Part shown: positions 1-7,309 of the stretch, one piece after another
Position numbering within the stretch: position 1 is the stretch's first letter
How the letters are laid out: every line of letters begins with the position of its first letter
Source of the DNA: Pontiellaceae bacterium
GTDB taxonomy: Bacteria; Verrucomicrobiota; Kiritimatiellia; Kiritimatiellales; Pontiellaceae
Direction of reading: 5' to 3'
Assembly (NCBI GenBank): GCA_016937035.1
Contig: JAFGWS010000044.1
Coordinates: 1-19,113 of the forward strand
DNA: 19,113 nt
Program-made: the position numbers and the translations under genes
Notes under the pieces: generated by a model
Seen by the model: the letters and a program-made list of their open reading frames with translations, nothing else
The model's database searches: none
What the model was told of the DNA's origin: nothing

Positions 1-3
1 ACC

Positions 4-30
4 TTGACTTGATCGAGCAGCATCGACAAT
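4..30 (+). promoter_or_regulatory. Possible sigma-70-like promoter upstream of lon
   Basis: TTGACT (4-9) matches five of six bases of a -35 box. GACAAT (25-30), 15 bp further on, matches four of six bases of a -10 box. The spacing is shorter than the usual 17 bp. No CIRCE element and no clear heat-shock sigma-32 site is visible in the 173 bp before lon. This is a weak match and should be read as a candidate only. Confidence 0.22.
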
Positions 31-173
31 CTACACAATAGAAAAATTAAAGCGGAGAATACCCGACAGGGAATAGACCCTTATTTCGGTTGCCGACGGC
101 TGGGAATATCGTTTGGATAGGGGACGATAAAAAACCAATTTATTTAACAACACGGAGAAGCCCCTCTTTTCAA

Positions 174-2564
174 ATGAGTGCACAAGAAGAAAACAACCAC
201 GTCGCCGAAGTTGAAGTCCCACCCGAGCAGGAGAGCGTCCCGGATATTCTTCCCGTCATGCCGCTGAATAACTTTGTCCTTTTTCCTCACATGGTCGCTC
301 CGCTGGTGATCACTTCGGACGAATCGAAGAAACTGGTCACGGAACTCTCTAAACGTACACCGCATTTCATCACTGCGCTCCAGCGCCGAGACGAGATCGA
401 CGAAGCGCGCCTCACGGCAGACGATATTTATAAAGTCGGCTGTGTGGCCCGGCTGATCAAAACCCTCGTTTTCCCTGATGGTTCGACGCATATTCTGGTA
501 GAAGGTCTCTCCCGCTGCGAGCTGGACGAACTGCTCGACGGAGAAGACTATCCGACCGCGCATTACCGTATGGTCGAAGAGATCGAGGAGGAGTCGATTG
601 AGCTCGAAGCGCTGGAACGCAACGCTTCGGAACGGTTCCAGCAGATTGTGACGATGTCGCCCAATCTGCCAGACGAACTCGCTATTGCGGTTTTCAATAT
701 GGAATCGTCCGCGCAGCTGGCCGACCTGATTACCGCCAATCTCCCCATCCCGATAGAGGAGCGTCAGCGCCTGCTGGCGGAAAACTCGGTTGGCGTACGT
801 CTCGAGCGCCTGATGGAACACCTGAACCGCGAACAGCAGGTGCTGAAGCTCGGCAACAAAATCCAGAGCAAGGTGCACGAAACCTTTTCCAAAACCCAGC
901 GCGAGATCTTCCTGCGCGAGCAGCTCAAAACCATTCAGAAAGAACTCGGAGAAACCGATCAGCAGACCGCCGAAATTCAGGAGCTGGAGCAAAAACTCAG
1001 CGAGGCCAAGCTGCCGAAGGAAGCTTCCACCGCAGCCGACCGCGAGCTCCAGCGCCTTAAAGCGGTTCCCGCCGCGTCGCCCGAGCACGGCGTTATCCGT
1101 ACCTATCTCGACACCCTGGCCGAGCTGCCGTGGAGTAAGAGCACCGAAGACGACATCAATATAATCGCTGCGGAAAAGATTCTCGACAAGGATCACCTGG
1201 GCCTTGAGAAGGTGAAGGAGCGCATCCTTGAATATCTTTCCGTTCTTAAACTCAAGAAGGATATGAAAGGCCCGATCCTCTGTCTTGCCGGGCCGCCCGG
1301 CGTCGGCAAAACCTCGCTCGGCCGATCCGTGGCGCACGCACTGGGACGCGAGTTTGTCCGGATGTCGCTCGGCGGCATGCACGATGAGTCGGAAATCCGC
1401 GGCCACCGCCGTACCTACATCGGCTCCATGCCCGGCCGCATCATCGAAAACCTGCGGCGTTGCGGTACCAATAATCCCGTTTTCATGCTCGATGAGATCG
1501 ACAAGGTCGGCACCGATTTTCGGGGCGATCCCGCCTCTGCGCTGCTGGAAGTGCTCGATCCTGAACAAAACTCCGCCTTTAACGACCGATATCTCGACGT
1601 TGCGTTCGATCTCTCGAAAGTGCTTTTCATTACCACCGCCAACCAGCTCGACACGATACCGAGTCCGCTGCGCGATCGTATGGAAGTCATCCGTATTCCA
1701 GGATATACCCTGGAAGAGAAAAAGAAGATCGCTCAGCGCCACCTTGTACCTAAGGCGGTCAAAGAGCACGGTTTAAAGCGGACGCAGATTAAATTTCAGC
1801 CGGAAGCGCTGGAGGGCATTATTTCCGGTTATACCGCCGAGGCCGGTGTGCGTAACCTCGAACGACGCATCGCCGCGGTGTGCCGCAAGGTCGCGCGCGG
1901 CGTGGCCGAAGGCAAAACTCGCCCGGTGCAGATTACACCGCGTAAGCTCAAGAGCTTTCTCGGTCCGGTCAAAGTCGAGCGCGACGTTGCCGAAAACAAG
2001 GCCCTGCCCGGTGTTGTAACCGGTCTTGCATGGACGCCTGTCGGCGGCGACATTCTCTTTATCGAAGCCACTCGTATGTCCGGCAAAGGCGAACTCATTC
2101 TTACCGGCTCGCTCGGTACCGTCATGAAGGAATCCGCGCGCGCCGCGCTCAGCTACCTGCGCGCCAACGCTGCGACCTTTAAGCTCGACGAAGAGCTGAT
2201 CGCCAAGAGCGATATTCATCTCCACGTGCCCGCCGGCGCTACGCCCAAAGACGGCCCGTCCGCCGGCGTCGCGATTTCGCTGGCGATGCTCTCGATGCTG
2301 ATTAACAAACCCATCCGCCCCGATCTGGCCATGACCGGCGAAATTTCCCTGCGCGGACGCGTGATGCCCGTGGGCGGCATCAAGGAGAAGGTGCTCGCCG
2401 CCGCACGCGCCGGAATTAAACACATTCTGCTGCCCGAAAAAAACAAGGTCGATCTGGAAGAAATTCCGAACGAAATAAAGGCGACGCTGTCGTTTAAAAC
2501 CGTTAAGAATGTGGATCAGGCGCTCCGCTATGCGCTGAAGCTGTCCGAAACTTCGACAAAATAA
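174..2564 (+). CDS. lon: ATP-dependent protease Lon (LonA type)
   Basis: Cytoplasmic AAA+ serine protease that unfolds and degrades damaged and regulatory proteins. The 796-residue product has the full LonA order: an N-terminal substrate-binding domain (about residues 20-215, beginning near LPVMPLNNFVLFPHM), a helical linker, the AAA+ module with Walker A GPPGVGKT at 373-380 and Walker B MLDEID with D440/E441, and the C-terminal protease domain. The catalytic dyad is Ser696 (KDGPSAG) and Lys739 (second Lys of GGIKEK); their 43-residue spacing equals that of E. coli Lon. I chose the ATG at 174, preceded by GGAGAAG at 154-160. The frame stays open to a TTG at 90, but the extra 28 residues do not look like Lon. 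The stop codon lies inside a long stem-loop. Family assignment is near certain; the start is likely. Confidence 0.97.
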   Translation: MSAQEENNHVAEVEVPPEQESVPDILPVMPLNNFVLFPHMVAPLVITSDESKKLVTELSKRTPHFITALQRRDEIDEARLTADDIYKVGCVARLIKTLVFPDGSTHILVEGLSRCELDELLDGEDYPTAHYRMVEEIEEESIELEALERNASERFQQIVTMSPNLPDELAIAVFNMESSAQLADLITANLPIPIEERQRLLAENSVGVRLERLMEHLNREQQVLKLGNKIQSKVHETFSKTQREIFLREQLKTIQKELGETDQQTAEIQELEQKLSEAKLPKEASTAADRELQRLKAVPAASPEHGVIRTYLDTLAELPWSKSTEDDINIIAAEKILDKDHLGLEKVKERILEYLSVLKLKKDMKGPILCLAGPPGVGKTSLGRSVAHALGREFVRMSLGGMHDESEIRGHRRTYIGSMPGRIIENLRRCGTNNPVFMLDEIDKVGTDFRGDPASALLEVLDPEQNSAFNDRYLDVAFDLSKVLFITTANQLDTIPSPLRDRMEVIRIPGYTLEEKKKIAQRHLVPKAVKEHGLKRTQIKFQPEALEGIISGYTAEAGVRNLERRIAAVCRKVARGVAEGKTRPVQITPRKLKSFLGPVKVERDVAENKALPGVVTGLAWTPVGGDILFIEATRMSGKGELILTGSLGTVMKESARAALSYLRANAATFKLDEELIAKSDIHLHVPAGATPKDGPSAGVAISLAMLSMLINKPIRPDLAMTGEISLRGRVMPVGGIKEKVLAAARAGIKHILLPEKNKVDLEEIPNEIKATLSFKTVKNVDQALRYALKLSETSTK

Positions 2565-2628
2565 TTAGGACAGAATGATTTCCCACGGGTGCTTTTTGAA
2601 TTATTTTGTCCTGAATCGTTTTGTCGAA
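2552..2628 (+). terminator. Long imperfect stem-loop spanning the lon stop codon
   Basis: The inner stem pairs AGGACAGAATGATTT (2567-2581) with GAATTATTTTGTCCT (2598-2612): 15 pairs, 12 Watson-Crick and three G-U. The outer stem pairs TTCGACAAAA (2552-2561) with TTTTGTCGAA (2619-2628) perfectly. Between them lie three more pairs, a wobble, one A-C mismatch and a bulged G. The loop (2582-2597) contains CCCACGGG. The lon TAA (2562-2564) is in the 5' arm, and the serpin start codon lies 26 nt beyond the 3' arm. A T-run (2619-2622) follows the inner stem, so a terminator or attenuator is the simplest reading; an RNA-processing or stability element is also possible. Confidence 0.7.
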
Positions 2629-2654
2629 TCCCGACAGAGAAGGAGTTGCTTGAA

Positions 2655-4457
2655 ATGAAAAAATGGCTGTCGCTCATCGTTATCTTTGCCGCTGTTATCA
2701 GCGCTCATGCCCAAACCCCGACCGGCGACGATATTCTCCGATATGTCCGCGAAAACCTTCCCAACCAACCGCTCAAGCTGACCGGCTCGCTGAAGGTGAA
2801 AGCCAAAAACGGATTCACCAGCGCCAATATTCCGACCGTCATGGAGCTCGATTGGGGTGCCGCTGCACCGACCGCCGTATACCGCCTCGGAGAACCCGGA
2901 AGCAAAGACTATGAGCAGCTCACCATCACGTGGAATAATGACACGCCCAGCTACGCCTTCTCCAATTCAAAAAACAAGCCGACCGACACCGTTCTCAATA
3001 CCGGGATCAGCTGGGCGGATCTCAGCTTTTCCGTCCTCTGGTGGCCCAATGCTAAACTGACCGGTGAAGAAACAAAGATTCAGCGCGACTGCTACGTCGT
3101 TGAAGTGCCCGTGCCCGACTCCAAAAACACCATGCGCCTCTGGATTGAAAAGGATATGGGTATGCTCCTGGAAGCCCGCACCCTCGATGCCAAAGGGAAA
3201 GAACTCAGCCGCCTGAAAATTGTCAGCATCAAAAAAATGGAAGAGATGTGGGTCGCCAAAGATCTGGAGCTGACCGATCAAAAAACGGGCTCAAAAACGA
3301 CCTTAGTCATCAATGATCTCGAATGGACCGCCGGACCGCCGACTGTGACTGACGAACCGACCGCCGAAGCCTTCGCCCCGACCGACTCTGTGAATCAGCT
3401 GGCGGTCGATCTATTCGAAAAACTCGCTGCAGAAGAAGGCAATCTCTTCTTTTCCCCTTATTCCATCTCTTCTGCGCTTGCCATGACTTACGGCGGGGCG
3501 CGCGGCGAAACCGCAGAGCAGATGAACTCAGCGCTTCACTTCGGCGGCCCGGACATTACCCATCCGGCCTTTTCCTATCTGCGCCGATCGCTCAACCGCG
3601 TTCAGGAAAAGGAAAACGTTCAGCTCGCCGTTGCCAACGCCCTCTGGCCGCAGAAGGACTACACATTTTCCGCCGATTATCTCGCGCTCACTAGAACACA
3701 CTATGACAGCTCCATTCATCCGGTGGATTACAAAGCCGACACCGAAGGCGCACGCAAAGCCATCAACACCTGGGTCGAAGATCAGACGAACGATAAAATC
3801 AAAGACCTGATCGGCGAAGGTGCACTTAACCCGCTCACCCGCCTTACCCTCGTCAATGCGATCTATTTTAAAGGCAACTGGGCCGAGCAGTTTGATCCGG
3901 AAAACACCCGCGAGGCCTCATTCCACCTTAGCGCTGAAGAATCCGTTCAGGTCCCCATGATGTCGCTGACCACCGGTTTCAAGTTGGCTCAAAACGAAAA
4001 AATGCAGGCGCTGGAACTGCCTTATCAAGGCGGCGACCTCTCCATGATCATCCTGCTGTCCAACGAGGGGGAAAAACTGGAATGGGTTGATCCGACCACC
4101 CTTCAATTTAATGAGATGGAGGTCATGGTACGGCTCCCCAAGTTTAAAATGGAAACGGCTTTTACGCTGAATGATACGCTAACCCAAATGGGCATGAACG
4201 ATGCGTTTTCTGACAAAGCCGATTTTTCCGGCATGACCGGCGCTCCGAACGATCTGTACATCGGCGAAGTGCTGCACAAAGCCTTCATCGAAGTGAACGA
4301 AGAGGGCACCGAGGCCGCCGCCGCGACCGCTGTTGTCATGAAGCTTAGAGGCATCCCCCAACAATTTATTGTCGACCGCCCGTTCCTCTTCTGCATCCGC
4401 GAAAATACGACCGGCACGATTCTTTTCATCGGTCGCGTAATGAATCCGCAAGCGTAA
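2655..4457 (+). CDS. Secreted fusion protein: LolA-like N-terminal domain plus C-terminal serpin
   Basis: A 600-residue exported protein. Residues 1-20 are a signal peptide (MKKWLSLIVIFAAVISAHAQ). About 22-235 resemble the LolA-like 'outer membrane lipoprotein-sorting' beta domain, ending in a pattern like WVAKDLELTDQKTGSKTTL. About 243-600 form a serpin, a suicide inhibitor of serine or cysteine proteases. Serpin signatures are FFSPYSISSALAMTYGG, NAIYFKGNW and a C-terminal RPFLFCIRENTTGTILFIG. The reactive-centre hinge EEGTEAAAAT (549-558) has the Thr and small residues expected of inhibitory serpins. Counting from it and from the conserved RPF places P1 at Arg565 and P1' at Gly566. The ATG at 2655 has AAGGAG at 2640-2645; the upstream in-frame GTG at 2589 falls in the hairpin loop and is rejected. 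The serpin call is secure, the LolA-like call moderate. Confidence 0.9.
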   Translation: MKKWLSLIVIFAAVISAHAQTPTGDDILRYVRENLPNQPLKLTGSLKVKAKNGFTSANIPTVMELDWGAAAPTAVYRLGEPGSKDYEQLTITWNNDTPSYAFSNSKNKPTDTVLNTGISWADLSFSVLWWPNAKLTGEETKIQRDCYVVEVPVPDSKNTMRLWIEKDMGMLLEARTLDAKGKELSRLKIVSIKKMEEMWVAKDLELTDQKTGSKTTLVINDLEWTAGPPTVTDEPTAEAFAPTDSVNQLAVDLFEKLAAEEGNLFFSPYSISSALAMTYGGARGETAEQMNSALHFGGPDITHPAFSYLRRSLNRVQEKENVQLAVANALWPQKDYTFSADYLALTRTHYDSSIHPVDYKADTEGARKAINTWVEDQTNDKIKDLIGEGALNPLTRLTLVNAIYFKGNWAEQFDPENTREASFHLSAEESVQVPMMSLTTGFKLAQNEKMQALELPYQGGDLSMIILLSNEGEKLEWVDPTTLQFNEMEVMVRLPKFKMETAFTLNDTLTQMGMNDAFSDKADFSGMTGAPNDLYIGEVLHKAFIEVNEEGTEAAAATAVVMKLRGIPQQFIVDRPFLFCIRENTTGTILFIGRVMNPQA

Positions 4458-4532
4458 ACGATACGAGTGCTTTTCCCGTGCATCCGAAGTGCGGGATGGC
4501 TAGTGTGTGTGCTGATTTTGCAGAGGAGAGGT

Positions 4533-5900
4533 ATGAGCAGAGAACTTAAAGTCGGGATGGTGTCGCTGGGCTGCGCAAAAAATCTGGTGGATGCCGAAGT
4601 GATGATGGGCAGTCTGGGTGAAGCGGGAATGGCGATTACCGCCGATGCAGCGGAGGCCGATGTCCTGATTGTGAACACCTGCTGCTTCGTTGACGATGCC
4701 AAGGCGGAGAGTATTGGAACGATTGAGGAGTTGGTTGAGGAGCGTCGCAAGCACGGGCGCCGTCGCCAGAAAATTATCGTGGCGGGCTGTTTGGCGCAGC
4801 GCTATGCCGAGCGCCTTCCGGAGCAGATGCCGGAGGTGGACGCCTATATTGGTCTCGATCAGGTCGAGGGCGTGGCCGGCATTATTCGGGAGCTGATGGA
4901 AAAGGATTGTGCGAAGGGCGTCTCCTACGTTTCCTCAACGTCAAAATATATTCCGAGCCATGAAACCCCTCGCCTGCGCCTGACCGATGCGCACAGCGCG
5001 TATGTGAAAATTGCGGAGGGCTGCAACCATCCCTGTTCTTTTTGTGTGATTCCAAAGATTCGCGGACGCCACCGCAGCCGCGCCCAAGCCGATATTGTCC
5101 GTGAGGTGAGAAGTCTTGTGGAGCAGGGGTGTAAGGAGATCAATCTGATTTCGCAGGACACGACCTATTACGGTATGGACAAGTGGGAAGGAAAAAGTGC
5201 CACGCCGCGCAGCGGAGTGGATTCTTCACGCGGCGAAAGCCTGACCACGCTGCTGCGCGAACTGGAAGCCATCGACGGCGACTTTTGGATCCGCCTGCTC
5301 TACACGCACCCGGCGCACTGGAGCACCGAGCTGATGGAAACGATTGCTGCGAGCAAAAAAGTCGTGCCTTACGTCGATATTCCGCTCCAACATATTTCCG
5401 ACAACATGCTCTCGGCGATGCAGCGCGAAACGGACGGAGCCTACATCCGTAACCTCATTCGCGAAATGCGGGAAAAGATTCCCGGCCTTGGCATTCGCAC
5501 CGCGTTCATTGTTGGTTTTCCCGGCGAAACCGAAGCGGATTTTCAGCAGTTGATCGAATTCTGCGAAGAGTTTCGTTTCGAGCGTGTGGGCGTGTTTGAA
5601 TATTCCAGAGAGGAAGACACGCGCGCATACGATATTGAAGAAGGTATAGTCGACGAAGAGACCCGTCATGAACGCTGGGATACACTGATGCGCCGACTCT
5701 CCGAGCTGGCCGTGGAAAACAATGAAACGTGCATCGGAAAAAAGCTTCGGGTGTTGATCGATGCGCCTGGTGTGGCCCGCTCTGTCTGGGATGCACCAGA
5801 GATCGACTGCAATGTTTTTGTGGACGAGGAGCTGCCGGTCGGCACATTTGCGGAGGTTGAGGTCGTTGAAGTGGACGGCTATGATCTGGTCGGGGAATAG
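4533..5900 (+). CDS. rimO: Ribosomal protein S12 methylthiotransferase RimO
   Basis: Radical-SAM methylthiotransferase that adds a methylthio group to the conserved aspartate of ribosomal protein S12. The 455-residue product has all expected parts. The N-terminal UPF0004 domain carries the auxiliary-cluster cysteines Cys14 (SLGCAKN), Cys50 (NTCCF) and Cys86 (AGCLAQRY). The radical-SAM CxxxCxxC motif is Cys164, Cys168 and Cys171 (GCNHPCSFC). A TRAM domain sits at the C-terminus (from about residue 395). SLGCAKNLVDAE favours RimO over MiaB. A hydrophilic insertion (about residues 218-236) follows DTTYYG. The start is ATG 4533 behind a strong GAGGAGAGG; an in-frame GTG at 4467 has no support. 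Confidence 0.95.
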   Translation: MSRELKVGMVSLGCAKNLVDAEVMMGSLGEAGMAITADAAEADVLIVNTCCFVDDAKAESIGTIEELVEERRKHGRRRQKIIVAGCLAQRYAERLPEQMPEVDAYIGLDQVEGVAGIIRELMEKDCAKGVSYVSSTSKYIPSHETPRLRLTDAHSAYVKIAEGCNHPCSFCVIPKIRGRHRSRAQADIVREVRSLVEQGCKEINLISQDTTYYGMDKWEGKSATPRSGVDSSRGESLTTLLRELEAIDGDFWIRLLYTHPAHWSTELMETIAASKKVVPYVDIPLQHISDNMLSAMQRETDGAYIRNLIREMREKIPGLGIRTAFIVGFPGETEADFQQLIEFCEEFRFERVGVFEYSREEDTRAYDIEEGIVDEETRHERWDTLMRRLSELAVENNETCIGKKLRVLIDAPGVARSVWDAPEIDCNVFVDEELPVGTFAEVEVVEVDGYDLVGE

Positions 5901-6004
5901 CTTCAAAGTTCATTTGCGGGGAAATTGTCTCTTTCTGTTGGATTTTGCGCCGGATCGGAGTAATCTGTTGTAAAAGTGCAGATATTGCGAGAAAGGTTGT
6001 TACA

Positions 6005-6721
6005 ATGGGTTCGCGTGTATTGCTCATAGAAGATAATTCAACCATGGCGATGTATGTTACCGGCGGATTGCGCGGTAAAGGTTATATAGTGGATAATGCC
6101 GCGACGGCAGGAGAGTCGATCTGTTGTATCGACGAGTTTGAATATGATTTGGTCATCTGCGATGTCGGGCTTCCTGACATGAGCGGATTTGATCTGGTTG
6201 AGCGGCTGCGGAAAACCGATGCGCGCACGCCGATTCTCTTTCTGAGCGCAAAATCACTGGTGGATGACCGCGTTAAGGGGCTGAACGTGGGGGCGGACGA
6301 CTATTTAACCAAACCGTTTTCCTTTGCGGAGCTGTTGGCTCGCTGCGAGGCACTCATGCGGCGCAATCGCCCGGATGATAGTTCCGGGACAGAACTGCGC
6401 GTTGCGGATTTGCGGCTGGATCTGGTTCGGCAAAAAGCGTATCGCGGTTCGGTCGAGATTTGCCTCCAGCCGCTGGAGTTCAGGCTGCTCCATTATATGG
6501 CACACAACAAGGGGAAGGTGCTCTCCAAAACAGAAATTATGGAACAGATCTGGGACCTGAATATTGAGCCGGACACCAACGTGGTCGAGGTGCGTATGCA
6601 CCACCTGCGTAATAAGGTGGATAAGCCGTTTGAGGTTCCGCTGATTCATACCGAACGGGGAGTGGGTTATGTGCTGGAAGAGCGGCCGCTGTTGTCGGAA
6701 GATGAAGATGCGGGCCGATAG
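6005..6721 (+). CDS. OmpR/PhoB-family response regulator
   Basis: A 238-residue two-component transcription factor. The receiver domain (about 1-120) has the acidic pocket Glu9/Asp10, the phospho-acceptor Asp53 (VICDVGLPDMSG), Ser81 and Lys103 (TKPF). A winged-helix DNA-binding domain follows (about 128-228), with the typical ending HTERGVGYVLEE. No histidine kinase lies beside it, so the partner is elsewhere and the target unknown. The ATG at 6005 is preceded by GAAAGG (5991-5996) at a good distance; the frame is open upstream to 5945, but those 20 residues do not belong to a receiver domain. An 8-bp inverted repeat lies just downstream. Confidence 0.93.
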   Translation: MGSRVLLIEDNSTMAMYVTGGLRGKGYIVDNAATAGESICCIDEFEYDLVICDVGLPDMSGFDLVERLRKTDARTPILFLSAKSLVDDRVKGLNVGADDYLTKPFSFAELLARCEALMRRNRPDDSSGTELRVADLRLDLVRQKAYRGSVEICLQPLEFRLLHYMAHNKGKVLSKTEIMEQIWDLNIEPDTNVVEVRMHHLRNKVDKPFEVPLIHTERGVGYVLEERPLLSEDEDAGR

Positions 6722-6736
6722 CTCAGCACCACGTTC

Positions 6737-6757
6737 TCGAAATGGAATACATTTCGA
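6737..6757. promoter_or_regulatory. Perfect 8-bp inverted repeat between the regulator and OsmC genes
   Basis: TCGAAATG (6737-6744) and CATTTCGA (6750-6757) are perfect inverses around a 5-nt centre. It begins 16 bp after the response-regulator stop and ends 79 bp before the OsmC start. A T-rich stretch follows about 13 bp downstream rather than immediately, so it is a poor intrinsic terminator. It could be an operator for the OsmC-ligase pair, possibly for the adjacent regulator; that is inference. Confidence 0.4.
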
Positions 6758-6835
6758 TGATAACGATTAATTTTTAACGGATAGCCGGAAGTTGCAGAAC
6801 CGCAGGGCATGCAATTTTGTTAAAAGGGATATGTC

Positions 6836-7270
6836 ATGGCAAAAAAAACGGTGGTTGTTAAATCGACACTGAACGAAAATTTTGTGATAGAGTCCGACAT
6901 TCGCGGACATCGAGTAATCATTGACCAACCGATCGATACAGGCGGCAGCGATACCGGCCCGACTCCGCTGGAGCTGCTCTTTGCTTCACTGGCGGGCTGT
7001 ATCGGTTCGATCGGACGGATTGTGGCGATGCAGAAACGAATTGAACTGCGCGGTATGCGGATTGAGGTCGAGGGCGCGCTCGATACCGATGGGCTGCTGG
7101 GCAAGCCGATCGACGGTCGCATCGGGTTTGAAGGTATCACGATCCGTGTCGATGTGGATGCTGATCTGAGTGCGGAAGATAAGGAAGCCTTTATTCACGA
7201 GGTGGACCGCCGCTGTCCGGTTTCCGAAAATCTCATGAATGCCACGCCGGTGAACGTGAAGCTTGCATAA
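6836..7270 (+). CDS. OsmC family protein (thiol-dependent peroxide reductase type)
   Basis: A 144-residue cytoplasmic protein of the OsmC/Ohr fold, whose members reduce organic or hydrogen peroxides with two cysteines. The two family cysteines are present: Cys55 in LEELFASLAGC-like context (LELLFASLAGCIGSIG) and Cys127 (RRCPVSENL), with Glu46 on the same helix as Cys55. Length is normal for the family. The ATG at 6836 follows AAGGG (6824-6828); an ATG at 6831 is out of frame. The sequence resembles the general YhfA/OsmC-like branch more than Ohr, so whether peroxide is the true substrate is not settled. The acyl-CoA ligase starts 39 bp downstream, suggesting co-transcription. Confidence 0.9.
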   Translation: MAKKTVVVKSTLNENFVIESDIRGHRVIIDQPIDTGGSDTGPTPLELLFASLAGCIGSIGRIVAMQKRIELRGMRIEVEGALDTDGLLGKPIDGRIGFEGITIRVDVDADLSAEDKEAFIHEVDRRCPVSENLMNATPVNVKLA

Positions 7271-7309
7271 GAACTGCGGCGCGTAACGCTTTCATATCGG
7301 AAAAAGAGG

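Noticed and set aside
90..173. TTG start giving 28 extra residues on Lon
   Set aside because: The extra residues do not resemble Lon; the ATG at 174 has a purine-rich site upstream.
144..1769. 541-codon open frame on the - strand opposite lon
   Set aside because: It lies antisense to a textbook Lon protein and its product resembles no family; codon structure of the + strand explains the open frame.
2589..2654. GTG start 22 codons upstream of the serpin-fusion ATG
   Set aside because: It falls in the loop of the stem-loop, has no ribosome-binding site and would spoil the signal peptide.
174..4457. Functional link between Lon and the adjacent serpin
   Set aside because: Lon is cytoplasmic with a Ser-Lys dyad, while the serpin is exported and such inhibitors target Ser-His-Asp or cysteine proteases; adjacency alone is not enough.
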